Assembly: GCA_044225675.1 (NCBI GenBank)
Contig: JBGAIH010000031.1
Location: 1-64,000, forward strand
From: JACMQX01 sp044225675
Lineage (GTDB): Bacteria; Pseudomonadota; Gammaproteobacteria; Burkholderiales; Burkholderiaceae_C
DNA length: 64,000 nt
Direction of reading: 5' to 3'
The first letter of the stretch is position 1, and each line of letters opens with the position of its first letter. Positions 40,505 to 51,497 of the stretch are shown one piece after another. The notes below the pieces were generated by a model. That model did no database searches, had not been told where the DNA came from, and saw only the letters and a program-made list of their open reading frames with translations. Made by a program: the position numbers and the translations under genes.

Positions 40505-42499
40505 TCAGGAGGGCCTGAAGGGCTGCCTTGCCTGCCACCAATCCAGTACGAGCGCGACCGATTCATCGACCGTCTGCTCGGAGTTGTCCAGTTGGCAGGC
40601 ATCCTGCGCGGGCTTCAGAGGTGCGGCGCTGCGGGACGAGTCCCGGGCGTCGCGCGCTTCCAGGTCCGCGCGAAGAGCATCGATTGTAGTCGAAAAACCC
40701 TTTGAAATCAATTGCTTATGCCGCCGCTGCGCGCGCTGGGCGGCGCTGGCGGTCAGATACACCTTGAGTGGCGCGTCCGGAAAGATCACGGTGCCCATGT
40801 CGCGGCCGTCCGCAACCAGGCCGGGCAGGCGCCGGAAGCCATGCTGAAGGTCCACCAGCGCCGCCCGCACGGCCGGCAGCGCCGACACGCGCGAGGCGTT
40901 CATGCCGCCTTCTTCGGACCGGATTGCGTCCGTCACGTCCTGGCCGCCGAGCAGCACGCGGTCGGCCTCGAATCGCACCGGCAGCCGGACCGCGATGTCT
41001 GCGATCGCCGTTTCGTGGTCTGGGTCCAATGACAGCCCCGCCTTGAGCGCAGCCAGCGCCGTCACGCGGTACAGGGCGCCCGAGTCGAGGTAGTGGTAGC
41101 CCAGGTGGCGGGCCACGGTGGAGGCCAGCGTGCCCTTGCCCGAGGCGGTAGGCCCGTCGACGCAGATCACGGGGATGCACTCGGCGGGCGTACGGGCCAC
41201 GCTGAACAGCGCCTCGAAGTAGTCGGGGAAGGTCTTGGCGACGCAGCGCGGGTCCAGAATGCGCACCGGCAGACCGGCCGGATTGAAGGCCGCGAGCGAG
41301 AAGCACATGGCCACGCGGTGATCGTCATAGGTCCGGATGGTGCCGGCCAGCCAGGCACGCGGCGGCGTCACACGGAGGTAGTCGGCACCTTCCTCGACGT
41401 CGGCGCCCAGCTTGCGCAACTCGGCCGCCATGGCGGCAATGCGGTCGGTCTCCTTGACGCGCCAGCTGGCGATGTTGCGCAGCGTGCTCGGCCCGTCGGC
41501 GTACAGCGCCATCACGGCCAGCGTCATGGCCGCATCGGGAATGTGGTTGCAGTCGAGATCGATGGCCTTCAGGGGCCAGGCGCCGCGCGAGACCTCCAGC
41601 CAGTTCGGGCCGCTGCGCACCGCGGCGCCCATGGCCTGCGCCGCCTCGACGAACCGGATGTCGCCCTGGATCGAATCCGCGCCCACGCCCTCGATGCGTA
41701 CCGCCGGCGCACCGGGCTCCGCTGCAAGGGCGCCGAGCGCGATGAAATAACTGGCCGACGAGGCATCTGCCTCGACGTGCACGGCCCCCGGCGAGCGGTA
41801 GCTGCTGCCAGCCGGGATGGTGAAGCGCTGCCAGCCGTCGCGACGCACCTCGATGCCGAAACGTTCCAGCAGGTTCAGCGTGATCTCGATGTAGGGCTTG
41901 GAGATCAGCTCGCCGACCACTTCGATCACGATGTCCTGCTGCGCCACCAGCGGCAGAGCCATGAGGAGGGCCGTGAGGAATTGGCTGGAGACGTCGCCGC
42001 GCACGCGGATCGGTGCACCCAGCCGGAACGCCGGCTTGCCCACGCGAAGCGGCGGATAGCCGTCCTGACCCAGATAGTCAATGCTGCAGCCCAGCTGGCG
42101 CAGAGCGTCCACCAGGTCGCCGATCGGCCGCTCGTGCATGCGGGGAACGCCGCTGAGCTCGAACTCGCCACCCAGCAGCGCCAGGGCCGCCGTCAGCGGC
42201 CGCATGGCCGTCCCCGCGTTGCCGAGGAACAGCTTGGCGTGCGGCGTGACCCGACGCCCGCCCAGGCCTTCGATCGAGACCGTGCTGCCGGCGGACTGCA
42301 CCTGGCAGCCGAGCTGTCGCAGCGCTTCGAGCATGACGCGCGTGTCGTCGGAGTCGAGCAGGTCGTGAACGGTCGTCGTGCCGCCGCTCAGCGCGGCCAG
42401 CAGCAGGACGCGGTTGGAGATGCTCTTGGAGCCGGGAAGCGCGACCGTGCCCCCCGCGCTGGACAGATGCGGAACGTCCAGGAATTCGGTCGTGAACAT
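40505..42499 (-). CDS. aroA-cmk: Fused EPSP synthase / cytidylate kinase
   Basis: A 664-residue bifunctional protein. Residues 1-440 are 3-phosphoshikimate 1-carboxyvinyltransferase (LPGSKSISNRVLLLAAL, LFLGNAGTAMRPLTAAL, a DDHRVAMCFSLAAF motif), the sixth step of chorismate synthesis. From about residue 441 it is CMP kinase (ICVDGPTASGKGTLAS P-loop, YLDSGALYRVTALAAL, VADGRDMGTVIFPDA). The two genes are adjacent but separate in most bacteria; this in-frame fusion occurs in Comamonadaceae and relatives. Its ATG overlaps the tyrA stop (TAATG), tying it to the aromatic amino acid operon. Confidence 0.94.
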   Translation of the reverse strand: MFTTEFLDVPHLSSAGGTVALPGSKSISNRVLLLAALSGGTTTVHDLLDSDDTRVMLEALRQLGCQVQSAGSTVSIEGLGGRRVTPHAKLFLGNAGTAMRPLTAALALLGGEFELSGVPRMHERPIGDLVDALRQLGCSIDYLGQDGYPPLRVGKPAFRLGAPIRVRGDVSSQFLTALLMALPLVAQQDIVIEVVGELISKPYIEITLNLLERFGIEVRRDGWQRFTIPAGSSYRSPGAVHVEADASSASYFIALGALAAEPGAPAVRIEGVGADSIQGDIRFVEAAQAMGAAVRSGPNWLEVSRGAWPLKAIDLDCNHIPDAAMTLAVMALYADGPSTLRNIASWRVKETDRIAAMAAELRKLGADVEEGADYLRVTPPRAWLAGTIRTYDDHRVAMCFSLAAFNPAGLPVRILDPRCVAKTFPDYFEALFSVARTPAECIPVICVDGPTASGKGTLASTVARHLGYHYLDSGALYRVTALAALKAGLSLDPDHETAIADIAVRLPVRFEADRVLLGGQDVTDAIRSEEGGMNASRVSALPAVRAALVDLQHGFRRLPGLVADGRDMGTVIFPDAPLKVYLTASAAQRAQRRHKQLISKGFSTTIDALRADLEARDARDSSRSAAPLKPAQDACQLDNSEQTVDESVALVLDWWQARQPFRPS

Positions 42500-43377
42500 T
42501 ACTTGGTCGGCTTGGGCGTGTTCATGCGCCAATCCGCGCGCGTGGAGCTGGCCAGCTCGATCAGATCGTGCAGCGCTTCGGCGTGGCCGCCCGAGATCAG
42601 CGACTCCATCTGATGCAGCGCGCGCTGGAAGACGCGCGACTGCTCCAGCAGCTCTTCCCGGTTGGCGATCATGATGTCACGCCAGACCTTCGGATCGCTC
42701 GCGGCAATCCGGGTGAAGTCGCGGAAGCCCGGCCCCGCCAGCGACAGGTAGTCCTTGCCGTGCTGCTGGCCGGAGATGCCGTTCATCAGTGCAAAGGCGA
42801 TCAGGTGGGGCAGGTGGCTCACCGCCGCAAAGGCCGCGTCGTGGGACTCCGGCGACATCTTGAGCACATTGCAGCCGAGTGCCGTCCACACGTCGGTGGC
42901 CTTCTTGAGATGGCTGGTCTGCGTCCGCTCGATGGGGGTAAGAATCACCTGCTTGCCCGCATAGAGATTGGCGTCCGCATGTTCGACACCCGCCACTTCC
43001 TTGCCGGTGATCGGGTGGGCCGGCACGAACGAGCCGACGTGCTCGCGCAGCACGCGGCGCGCTGCGTCGACCACATCGCGCTTGGTCGAGCCGACGTCCA
43101 TGTAGAGCGTCTGCGGCGTGATGAGGTGGCGGATGGCCTTGAGCGTCGCCTCGGTGGCCGACACCGGCACGGCCAGCAGCACGATGTCGGCACCCGAGAC
43201 GGCCAGCAGGGCCGAAGGCGCCTCGACGTCGATCACGCCCATCTGGCGCGCCCGCTCGGTGGTCGACGGTGACTTGCTGTAGCCGACGACGCGCTTGACC
43301 AGGCCGGCGCGCTTGAGCGCCAGCGCGAAAGAGCCGCCCATGAGGCCGCATCCAATGAGTCCCAACTGCTCGAACAT
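42499..43377 (-). CDS. tyrA: Prephenate dehydrogenase
   Basis: A 292-residue enzyme that oxidatively decarboxylates prephenate to 4-hydroxyphenylpyruvate for tyrosine synthesis. The NAD-binding start is LGLIGCGLMGGSFALALKRA. The catalytic His lies in FVPAHPITGKEVAGVEHAD, and an AFAAVSHLPHLIAFALMNGI motif follows. It lacks chorismate mutase and ACT domains. It sits 3 bp after pheA and overlaps aroA-cmk by one base. Confidence 0.94.
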   Translation of the reverse strand: MFEQLGLIGCGLMGGSFALALKRAGLVKRVVGYSKSPSTTERARQMGVIDVEAPSALLAVSGADIVLLAVPVSATEATLKAIRHLITPQTLYMDVGSTKRDVVDAARRVLREHVGSFVPAHPITGKEVAGVEHADANLYAGKQVILTPIERTQTSHLKKATDVWTALGCNVLKMSPESHDAAFAAVSHLPHLIAFALMNGISGQQHGKDYLSLAGPGFRDFTRIAASDPKVWRDIMIANREELLEQSRVFQRALHQMESLISGGHAEALHDLIELASSTRADWRMNTPKPTK

Positions 43378-43380
43378 CGT

Positions 43381-44463
43381 TTATTCGCCCACGGGGTAGG
43401 TGCCCAGCACCTTGTAGAAGGCACACAGGGCCTGCAGGTCACGCAGCGCCGCCGCCACGTGCGGCTGCGAGGGGTGGCCCTGCAGGTCGATGTAGAAATA
43501 GTATTCCCATTGGCCTGAGCGTGCCGGGCGCGACTCGAAGCGCGTCATCGACACACCATGCTGCTTGAGCGGCACCAGGATGTCATGCACGGCGCCCGGC
43601 CTGTTCGGCACCGACACCACCAGGCTGACGCAGTCCTTGCCGGAAGCCTCGGGAGCGGCCAGCGTCTGGGGCAGGCAGATCACGGCAAAGCGGGTGCGGT
43701 TGAACGCGTCGTCCTGCACCGCATGGGCTGCGATGTGCAGGCCGAACTCCGACGCCGCCCGTTCGCTGGCGATGCCGGCCCAGGCCGGGTTGGTCGCGGC
43801 CAGGCGTGCGCCTTCGGCATTGCTGGAGACCGCGCGGCGCTCCACGCCCGGCAGATGGACGCTCAGCCAGCCGTGGCATTGCGCCAGCGCCTGCGGGTGG
43901 GCCAGCACCACCTCGATGCCTTCTACCGACTGCGACAGCCGCAGCAGGTGGTGGCGGATCAGCAGGCTGGTCTCGCCCACGATGTGAAGCGGCGAATGGA
44001 GAAGCAGGTCGAGCGAGCGCGGCACCACGCCTTCGGTGTTGTTCTCGACCGGGACGACGCCGTAGTCGGCGCGACCTGCAGCAGCGGCCTGGAACACCTC
44101 GTCGAAATTGGCGCAGGGCACGTGCTCGATGGTGGCGCCGAAGAACTGCACGGCAGCCTGCTCGCTGTAGGTGCCGGCCGGCCCCAGATAGGCGACCCGC
44201 TGCGGCGACTCGAGTGCGCGGCACGCCGACATGATCTCGCGCCACAGCGTGGCGACATTGGCGTCCTTCAGCGGCCCGGCATTGGCCGCCTGCAGGCCCA
44301 GGATGACCTGGGCCTCGCGTTCGGGGCGAAACACCGGCGAGCCTTCGGCGCGCTTGATCTCGCCCACTTCATTGGCCAGCTGGGCGCGCTGGTTCAGCAA
44401 TTCGAGCAACTGCCGGTCGAGCGCGTCGATGCCGGTGCGAAGTTCGGACAGGGTCTTGGTCAT
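43381..44463 (-). CDS. pheA: Chorismate mutase / prephenate dehydratase (P-protein)
   Basis: A 360-residue bifunctional enzyme of phenylalanine synthesis. Residues 1-90 are the AroQ chorismate mutase (ELRTGIDALDRQLLELLNQRA). The dehydratase domain follows (AYLGPAGTYSEQAAVQFFG, VPVENNTEGVVPRSLDLL). The C-terminal ACT domain gives feedback control (NRPGAVHDILVPLKQHGV, and ESRPARSGQWEYYFYIDLQG). The ATG at 44463 is 22 bp after the gyrA stop; the serC gene that often sits between gyrA and pheA in related genomes is absent here. Confidence 0.95.
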   Translation of the reverse strand: MTKTLSELRTGIDALDRQLLELLNQRAQLANEVGEIKRAEGSPVFRPEREAQVILGLQAANAGPLKDANVATLWREIMSACRALESPQRVAYLGPAGTYSEQAAVQFFGATIEHVPCANFDEVFQAAAAGRADYGVVPVENNTEGVVPRSLDLLLHSPLHIVGETSLLIRHHLLRLSQSVEGIEVVLAHPQALAQCHGWLSVHLPGVERRAVSSNAEGARLAATNPAWAGIASERAASEFGLHIAAHAVQDDAFNRTRFAVICLPQTLAAPEASGKDCVSLVVSVPNRPGAVHDILVPLKQHGVSMTRFESRPARSGQWEYYFYIDLQGHPSQPHVAAALRDLQALCAFYKVLGTYPVGE

Positions 44464-44485
44464 GCAGGCGTGGCTTCCTGGGGCG

Positions 44486-47155
<2,670 letters not shown>

Positions 47156-47274
47156 GAGGAGGGCGCTTTGGCTGGGGGAAACCCGTCGATTCTAGGGCCT
47201 CAATCCCTGTCGCGATGGAGCAACACTGGCTTTTGTTTGAGGTTTTGTCCTACGCGGTGCGCCCTGTTTCGCCA

Positions 47275-47302
47275 TTGCCGACCCTGTTACGTGTGGCACA
47301 AT
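47275..47302 (+). promoter_or_regulatory. Probable sigma-70 promoter of ompA
   Basis: TTGCCG (47275-47280) and CACAAT (47297-47302) are separated by 16 bp, with TGTGG just before the second hexamer. They lie about 80 bp before the ompA ATG in the 227-bp gap between the divergent gyrA and ompA genes. Confidence 0.5.
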
Positions 47303-47344
47303 AACCTCAGCGTCTTTGGTGATAGGCACCTTAACGTCATGTTT

Positions 47345-47366
47345 CGCAGCGCGGCTGCGGCTTTTT
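47345..47366 (+). promoter_or_regulatory. Leader hairpin followed by a T-run in the ompA 5' UTR
   Basis: CGCAGC (47345-47350) pairs with GCTGCG (47354-47359) around a GCG loop, and TTTTT follows at 47362-47366. It ends about 16 nt before the ompA ATG, just upstream of the AGAGGAGA ribosome-binding site. It could stabilise the mRNA, as 5' hairpins do in ompA of E. coli, or act as a weak attenuator. Confidence 0.5.
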
Positions 47367-47382
47367 CCCCAAGAGGAGAACC

Positions 47383-48045
47383 ATGAAGAAATTGAATAAA
47401 GTGGCGATGCTGTTTGCTACCGCTGCACTCGCTACCGCCGCCGGCGCCCAAACGATCGACAACTGGCGCAACGGCACTTCCGAACTCGTTTGGAAGAACG
47501 GTACCAACGAACTCTGCTGGCGCGATTCCAACTGGACGCCCGCCACGGCCGCCAAGGGCTGTGATGGCGCCATCGTGGCACCGCCCCCGGCTCCTCCGGC
47601 TCCGCCGCCGGTTGCCCCGCGCGCAGCTCCGGCGCCCGCACCGGCTCCGGCACCGGCTCCGGCTGCTGCTCCGGTTCCCCCGGCTGCCACGAAGGTGACG
47701 TACGCCGCTGACGCGTTCTTCGACTTCGACAAGTCGGTCCTCAAGCCCGAAGGCAAGGCCAAGCTGGACGACCTGACCGGCAAGATCAAGGACATCAACC
47801 TGGAAGTCATCATTGCCGTGGGTCACACCGACTCCGTCGGCTCTGACGCCTACAACCAGAAGCTGTCGGTGGCCCGTTCGGAAGCCGTCAAGGCCTATCT
47901 CGTGTCCAAGGGCATCGAGAAGAACCGTGTCTACACCGAAGGCAAGGGCGAGAAGCAGCCTGTGGCCGACAACAAGACCGCCGAAGGCCGCGCGAAGAAC
48001 CGTCGCGTGGAAATCGAAGTGGTCGGCACCCGCACCAACAAGTAA
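47383..48045 (+). CDS. ompA: OmpA-family outer-membrane protein with peptidoglycan-binding domain
   Basis: A 220-residue protein. A signal peptide (ending ATAAGAQ) is followed by a short N-terminal part, a Pro/Ala-rich linker around residues 66-105, and the C-terminal OmpA domain (VTYAADAFFDFDKSVLKPEGK, VGHTDSVGSDAYNQKLSVAR, NRRVEIEVVG) that binds diaminopimelate in peptidoglycan. The usual 170-residue beta-barrel is missing, so it ties the wall to the outer membrane by another N-terminal element. AGAGGAGA precedes the ATG. Confidence 0.92.
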   Translation: MKKLNKVAMLFATAALATAAGAQTIDNWRNGTSELVWKNGTNELCWRDSNWTPATAAKGCDGAIVAPPPAPPAPPPVAPRAAPAPAPAPAPAPAAAPVPPAATKVTYAADAFFDFDKSVLKPEGKAKLDDLTGKIKDINLEVIIAVGHTDSVGSDAYNQKLSVARSEAVKAYLVSKGIEKNRVYTEGKGEKQPVADNKTAEGRAKNRRVEIEVVGTRTNK

Positions 48046-48062
48046 TTCTTCGGAATTGCTGC

Positions 48063-48090
48063 AAAAAAGCCCCGGCAACGGGGCTTTTTT
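48063..48090 (+). terminator. Intrinsic terminator after ompA
   Basis: AAAAAAGCCCCG (48063-48074) pairs with CGGGGCTTTTTT (48079-48090) around a GCAA tetraloop, 18 bp after the ompA stop. It is a very strong terminator and, with A/T arms on both sides, could work in both directions. Confidence 0.95.
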
Positions 48091-48114
48091 CATGGTCTGA
48101 CGGAAAATGACCCC

Positions 48115-48873
48115 ATGCCCGACACCCTGAACGCCGACCCGGCCGAACTGGCCAAATTCTCTGCGCTGGCCCACCGCTGGTGGGACCCGAACAGCGAGTT
48201 TCGGCCCCTGCACCAGATCAACCCGCTGCGCCTGGACTGGATCGACGGCCTCACGCCGCTTCGGGGCCAGCGCGTGCTCGACGTCGGCTGTGGCGGCGGC
48301 ATCCTGGCCGACGCGATGGCCCGAAAAGGCGCTCAGGTCCTGGGCATCGACCTGGCGTCCAAGTCGCTGCGTGTGGCTCAGCTGCATGCGCTGGAGGCCG
48401 GCACGCAGGGCGTGCAGTACCGCGAGGTGGCCGTCGAAGCGCTTGCGGCCGAGGCGCCTGCCAGCTTCGACGTCGTCACCTGCATGGAGATGCTCGAGCA
48501 CGTCCCCGACCCCGGATCGGTGGTCCGGGCCTGTGCGGCATTGGCCAAGCCGGGCGGATGGGTCTTTTTCTCGACCATCAACCGGAATCTGAAGTCTTTT
48601 GCCTTCGCCATCGTGGGCGCCGAGTACGTCCTCAACCTGCTGCCCCGGGGCACCCACGAATATGCCCGGCTTTTGCGCCCGAGCGAACTCGCTGGCTTCT
48701 GCCGCGACGCGGGGCTCGAATTGGCGGCCACCCGGGGGCTGGAGCACAACCCGCTGACCGGCCGTTACTGGCTGAGCAGCGACACCAGCGTCAACTACAT
48801 GATCGCCACGCGCAAGTCTGCCGCTGCGGCGGCCCTTTCGTCCTTGCCGCCTGCTGCCTCGTCTGCCTCATGA
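48115..48873 (+). CDS. ubiG: Ubiquinone biosynthesis O-methyltransferase UbiG
   Basis: A 252-residue S-adenosylmethionine-dependent enzyme that does both O-methylations of ubiquinone synthesis. Motifs are WWDPNSEFRPLHQINPLRLD, VLDVGCGGGILADAMARKGA (SAM-binding motif I), DVVTCMEMLEHVPDPGSVV, and FFSTINRNLKSFAFAIVGAE. The last 12 residues are Ala/Ser-rich additions. It overlaps gph by 4 bp. Confidence 0.95.
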   Translation: MPDTLNADPAELAKFSALAHRWWDPNSEFRPLHQINPLRLDWIDGLTPLRGQRVLDVGCGGGILADAMARKGAQVLGIDLASKSLRVAQLHALEAGTQGVQYREVAVEALAAEAPASFDVVTCMEMLEHVPDPGSVVRACAALAKPGGWVFFSTINRNLKSFAFAIVGAEYVLNLLPRGTHEYARLLRPSELAGFCRDAGLELAATRGLEHNPLTGRYWLSSDTSVNYMIATRKSAAAAALSSLPPAASSAS

Positions 48874-49544
48874 GCCCCCTGTTTCCAGACGCCCGGGCCG
48901 TGCTCTTCGACCTGGACGGCACGCTGATCGACAGTGCCCCCGACCTTGCAGCGGCGGCCGACCGCATGCGCATCGAGCGTGGCATGCCCTCATTGCCTTA
49001 TGAGCGTTACCGGCCCATGGCCGGGGCCGGGGCTCGCGGCATGCTGGGCGTGGCCTTCGGCATGACGCCCGAGCACCCCGGCTTTGTCGAGATGCGCGAG
49101 GAGTTCTTCTCCAACTACGAGTCCTGCATGACCGAGCGCACCTTCGCCTTCGCCGGCGTGGCGGAACTGATCGCGGCGCTGCAGTCGCGCGGCCTGCCCT
49201 GGGGCGTGGTCACCAACAAGTCGGCCCGCTTCACCGAGCCGCTCACCCGCGCGATGCCGCTCTTTGCCACGGCGGGCGCCGTGGTCAGCGGCGACACCAC
49301 ACCGCATGCCAAGCCCCACCCCGCGCCCCTGCTCGAAGCGGCGCGGCGGCTGAGCCTGCCGCCTGAGCATTGCGTGTATGTGGGTGACGACGAACGCGAC
49401 GTCATCGCGGGCCTCGCGGCCGGCATGGGCACCGTCGCCGCCACCTACGGCTACCTCGGGCAGCGCACCGACACCCGGCAGTGGGGCGCGCACGCGGGCA
49501 TCGAATCACCCCTTGAGCTCTTGCAATTGCTCCGGCAGGCCTAA
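48870..49544 (+). CDS. gph: HAD-family phosphoglycolate phosphatase
   Basis: A 224-residue HAD hydrolase that removes phosphate from 2-phosphoglycolate. Motif I is VLFDLDGTLIDSAPDLAAA with the nucleophile Asp, motif II VTNKSARF, motif III KPHP, and motif IV YVGDDERDVIAGLAAGM. It may instead act on other phosphosugars, as family members do. It is translationally coupled to ubiG, and its stop overlaps the tmRNA promoter. Confidence 0.9.
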   Translation: MSPLFPDARAVLFDLDGTLIDSAPDLAAAADRMRIERGMPSLPYERYRPMAGAGARGMLGVAFGMTPEHPGFVEMREEFFSNYESCMTERTFAFAGVAELIAALQSRGLPWGVVTNKSARFTEPLTRAMPLFATAGAVVSGDTTPHAKPHPAPLLEAARRLSLPPEHCVYVGDDERDVIAGLAAGMGTVAATYGYLGQRTDTRQWGAHAGIESPLELLQLLRQA

Positions 49545-49547
49545 AAT
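49521..49547 (+). promoter_or_regulatory. Probable promoter of ssrA
   Basis: TTGCAA (49521-49526) and TAAAAT (49542-49547) are separated by 15 bp; the second hexamer overlaps the gph stop codon and lies 10 bp before the mature tmRNA 5' end. The spacing is short, so the -35 assignment is less sure than the -10. Confidence 0.5.
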
Positions 49548-49557
49548 AGCGTCTTGA

Positions 49558-49934
49558 GGGGCTGCACTGGTTTCGACGCGGGTTCGGACACGTGGCAGGG
49601 CATGCCGAGCTGAATGTGCTCGTAAAACAGATTCAAACAAACTAACTGCAAACGACGAACGTTTCGCACTCGCTGCTTAATTGCACGTGAGCCTCACAAC
49701 AGCAGGCCGATGGGCTGGGCAAGGGTGGCGCAAGCTGTCCAGGCTGTGGGGTAATCAACATCGGCTGGTTGTGTACCGGGCATCTTGGTACGCAATGAGA
49801 TCCAAGGATGCTGGCGGCCTGGGCAGCGTGCGACTGCGCGTCCCAGGTGGCGAGACCAAAATCAGATCGCTACGCATGTAGAACTGTACGAAGAAGGCTT
49901 GCGGACGCGGGTTCAAATCCCGCCAGCTCCACCA
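49558..49934 (+). ncRNA. ssrA: tmRNA (SsrA)
   Basis: A 377-nt one-piece tmRNA that rescues stalled ribosomes. The 5' GGGGCTG pairs with CAGCTCC of the 3' acceptor stem, which is followed by ACCA (CCA end at 49934). The T-arm reads GGTTCAAATCC near the 3' end. The tag frame at 49648-49680 encodes ANDERFALAA followed by TAA, preceded by the resume-site-like AAACTAACT. The 3' tRNA-like end is a common integration site for genomic islands. Confidence 0.97.
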
Positions 49935-49939
49935 TCTAC

Positions 49940-49969
49940 AAGGGCTCGGATGACCTCCGGGCCCTTTTT
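49940..49969 (+). terminator. Intrinsic terminator after ssrA
   Basis: AAGGGCTCGGA (49940-49950) pairs with TCCGGGCCCTT (49956-49966), including one G-U pair, around a 5-nt loop and is followed by TTT. It begins 5 nt after the tmRNA CCA end. Confidence 0.88.
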
Positions 49970-49987
49970 CTTGCCTGAAATCCACGC

Positions 49988-50290
49988 GTGGCGCGGGGCT
50001 GGCCTGCGGGTACGGCGCAGCAAGCCAGCGAGGCGCTCGCAGCCATGGGGCTGTCCGTTTCCGACGCTGTTCGCATCCTGCTCAAGCGCGTGGTGAGCGA
50101 CCAAGCCTTCCCGTTGGAGTTGAAGGTGCCCAATGCCCAGACCTGTGCAGCGATGGAAGAAGCCCGCGCCATGCGTCATGATGCCCTGCACAAGATTCAG
50201 GACACGCTCCGCGATTCACCCCATTCCACCAGAAAGCCTACGTCCGAACGCGAAGATCTCCTACAAGAATGGTGGAGATGTTCTTCATGA
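49988..50290 (+). pseudogene. Decayed RelB/DinJ-type antitoxin
   Basis: An open frame of up to 100 residues contains the RelB/DinJ ribbon-helix-helix-like core SEALAAMGLSVSDAVRILLKR followed by FPLELKVPNAQT. The N-terminal beta strand that normally begins the family (a short MxxxVRARID-like stretch) is replaced by unrelated residues after a GTG at 49988, suggesting a frameshift or deletion. The C-terminus drifts into unrelated codons. No toxin gene follows before the next gene at 50318. It looks like the remnant of a toxin-antitoxin pair that entered next to the tmRNA; a functional orphan antitoxin is less likely. Confidence 0.55.
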
Positions 50291-50317
50291 TGACTTTCTC
50301 ACATACAGGGAGACACC

Positions 50318-51340
50318 ATGAACCGCACTTCGCCACGATTCAAGAGGCAGTTCGCTTACGCGACGCTCGCCGCCGCCATTGCCATCGCCATTGCCGGCTG
50401 TGACGATTCCTCGGCGCCGACGGTCCGGGTCACGGGTCCGCTGACGGCCACCACCGGGACGGTACTCACGTATGACGCCAGTGGCAGTACGGACGACGAT
50501 GGCGATGCACTCGCCTTCAACTGGACGCTCGTCAGCTCACCCGCAGGCAGCACGGCGACGATTTCCGGCGCGAACACCGCCAAACCGAGCTTCACGCCCG
50601 ACCTGCCTGGCACGTACGTCGGCAAGGTGGTCGTGAGCGATGGGAGCTCCACCAGCGAGGCGACCATCACCCTCGTGGTCTCGGACGTCGTCGGCTTCGA
50701 CGCGATCCCCAGTCCCTTCCCCGCGAACTACGCAAGCTACAGTCTTCAGGCCTATAGCATCCAGAGCATCGGCGACCATGTCACCCTGAAGCCCGGTTCG
50801 CCGCATACGCTGGCCAGCTTCAGCGTCGGCCTGAGCAGCTACGCCTGCCAGACGGGCGTGTACACGAGCGGATGTGCGTCGGCGGCGGGCGCCACCTTCA
50901 CTGCGCCGATCACGGTGCGGTTCTTCAACACGAGCGGCGTGCTGCTGGCGACGAAGACGCAAGACATCACGATTCCGTACCGTCCGGCCGTCGACCCGAC
51001 CTGTCCGGTGCCGGCCAACTTCCAATACAGGGCGGCCGATGGCAACTGCTACAGCGGCGTCGTGTTCAAGGCGACCTTCGACCTGCGCTCCCTGAAGGCC
51101 GTGGTGCCCGACAGCTTCTACTACGACGTGCAGTACAACACCCGCACGGCCGGCCCGGCCCCGACCGGCGTGGCGGGCCCGATCGATGAGGTCAACGTCG
51201 GTGTGCTGGACGCCCCGCCCAACACGGCGATCGTGGGCTCCGACCCGAAGCCCAGCCTCATTCGCTGGGATGGCGCGGACGACACCGATCTGACAGACCT
51301 GTACATCGTTCCGGCCCAGGTGACGATGCAGGCTCCCTGA
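50318..51340 (+). CDS. Lipoprotein with PKD/Ig-like domain, function unknown
   Basis: A 340-residue secreted protein. The signal ends in a lipobox (AIAIAGC, Cys about residue 28), so it is lipid-anchored. Residues 32-125 form a PKD/cadherin-like repeat with LTYDASGSTDDDGDALAFNW and SFTPDLPGTYVGKVVVSDG. The remaining 215 residues match no family I know; they contain four Cys that could form two disulfides (near ACQTGVYTSGCASA and PTCPVPANFQYRAADGNCYS). The neighbours give no hint. It is one of few genes here without a recognisable role. Confidence 0.75.
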   Translation: MNRTSPRFKRQFAYATLAAAIAIAIAGCDDSSAPTVRVTGPLTATTGTVLTYDASGSTDDDGDALAFNWTLVSSPAGSTATISGANTAKPSFTPDLPGTYVGKVVVSDGSSTSEATITLVVSDVVGFDAIPSPFPANYASYSLQAYSIQSIGDHVTLKPGSPHTLASFSVGLSSYACQTGVYTSGCASAAGATFTAPITVRFFNTSGVLLATKTQDITIPYRPAVDPTCPVPANFQYRAADGNCYSGVVFKATFDLRSLKAVVPDSFYYDVQYNTRTAGPAPTGVAGPIDEVNVGVLDAPPNTAIVGSDPKPSLIRWDGADDTDLTDLYIVPAQVTMQAP

Positions 51341-51497
51341 GTCGCGCCGCCTGCGGCGGTCCTTGGGCATCGGGTCCTTGGCAATCCTGGGGATCGGGCC
51401 CACGGGCCGACGACGATCCGGCCCGGCGGGATGGCCGGCACGGCGAAACGCATGTGGAGCGTTTCCCGGATTGAGCGAAGGATCGAGTGGGGGCGCT

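Noticed and set aside
47579..47699. Proline/alanine repeat in ompA as a possible functional repeat
   Set aside because: Such Pro-rich linkers are ordinary between the N-terminal part and the peptidoglycan-binding domain of OmpA-like proteins.
49755..49985. A 76-residue minus-strand frame containing SWRDLNPRP
   Set aside because: It is the antisense of the tmRNA 3' end. This motif is a well-known false protein produced where tmRNA or tRNA ends are translated in reverse.
50291..50317. A toxin partner for the RelB/DinJ-like remnant
   Set aside because: Only 27 bp separate it from the next gene and no RelE/YafQ-like frame occurs on either strand nearby.
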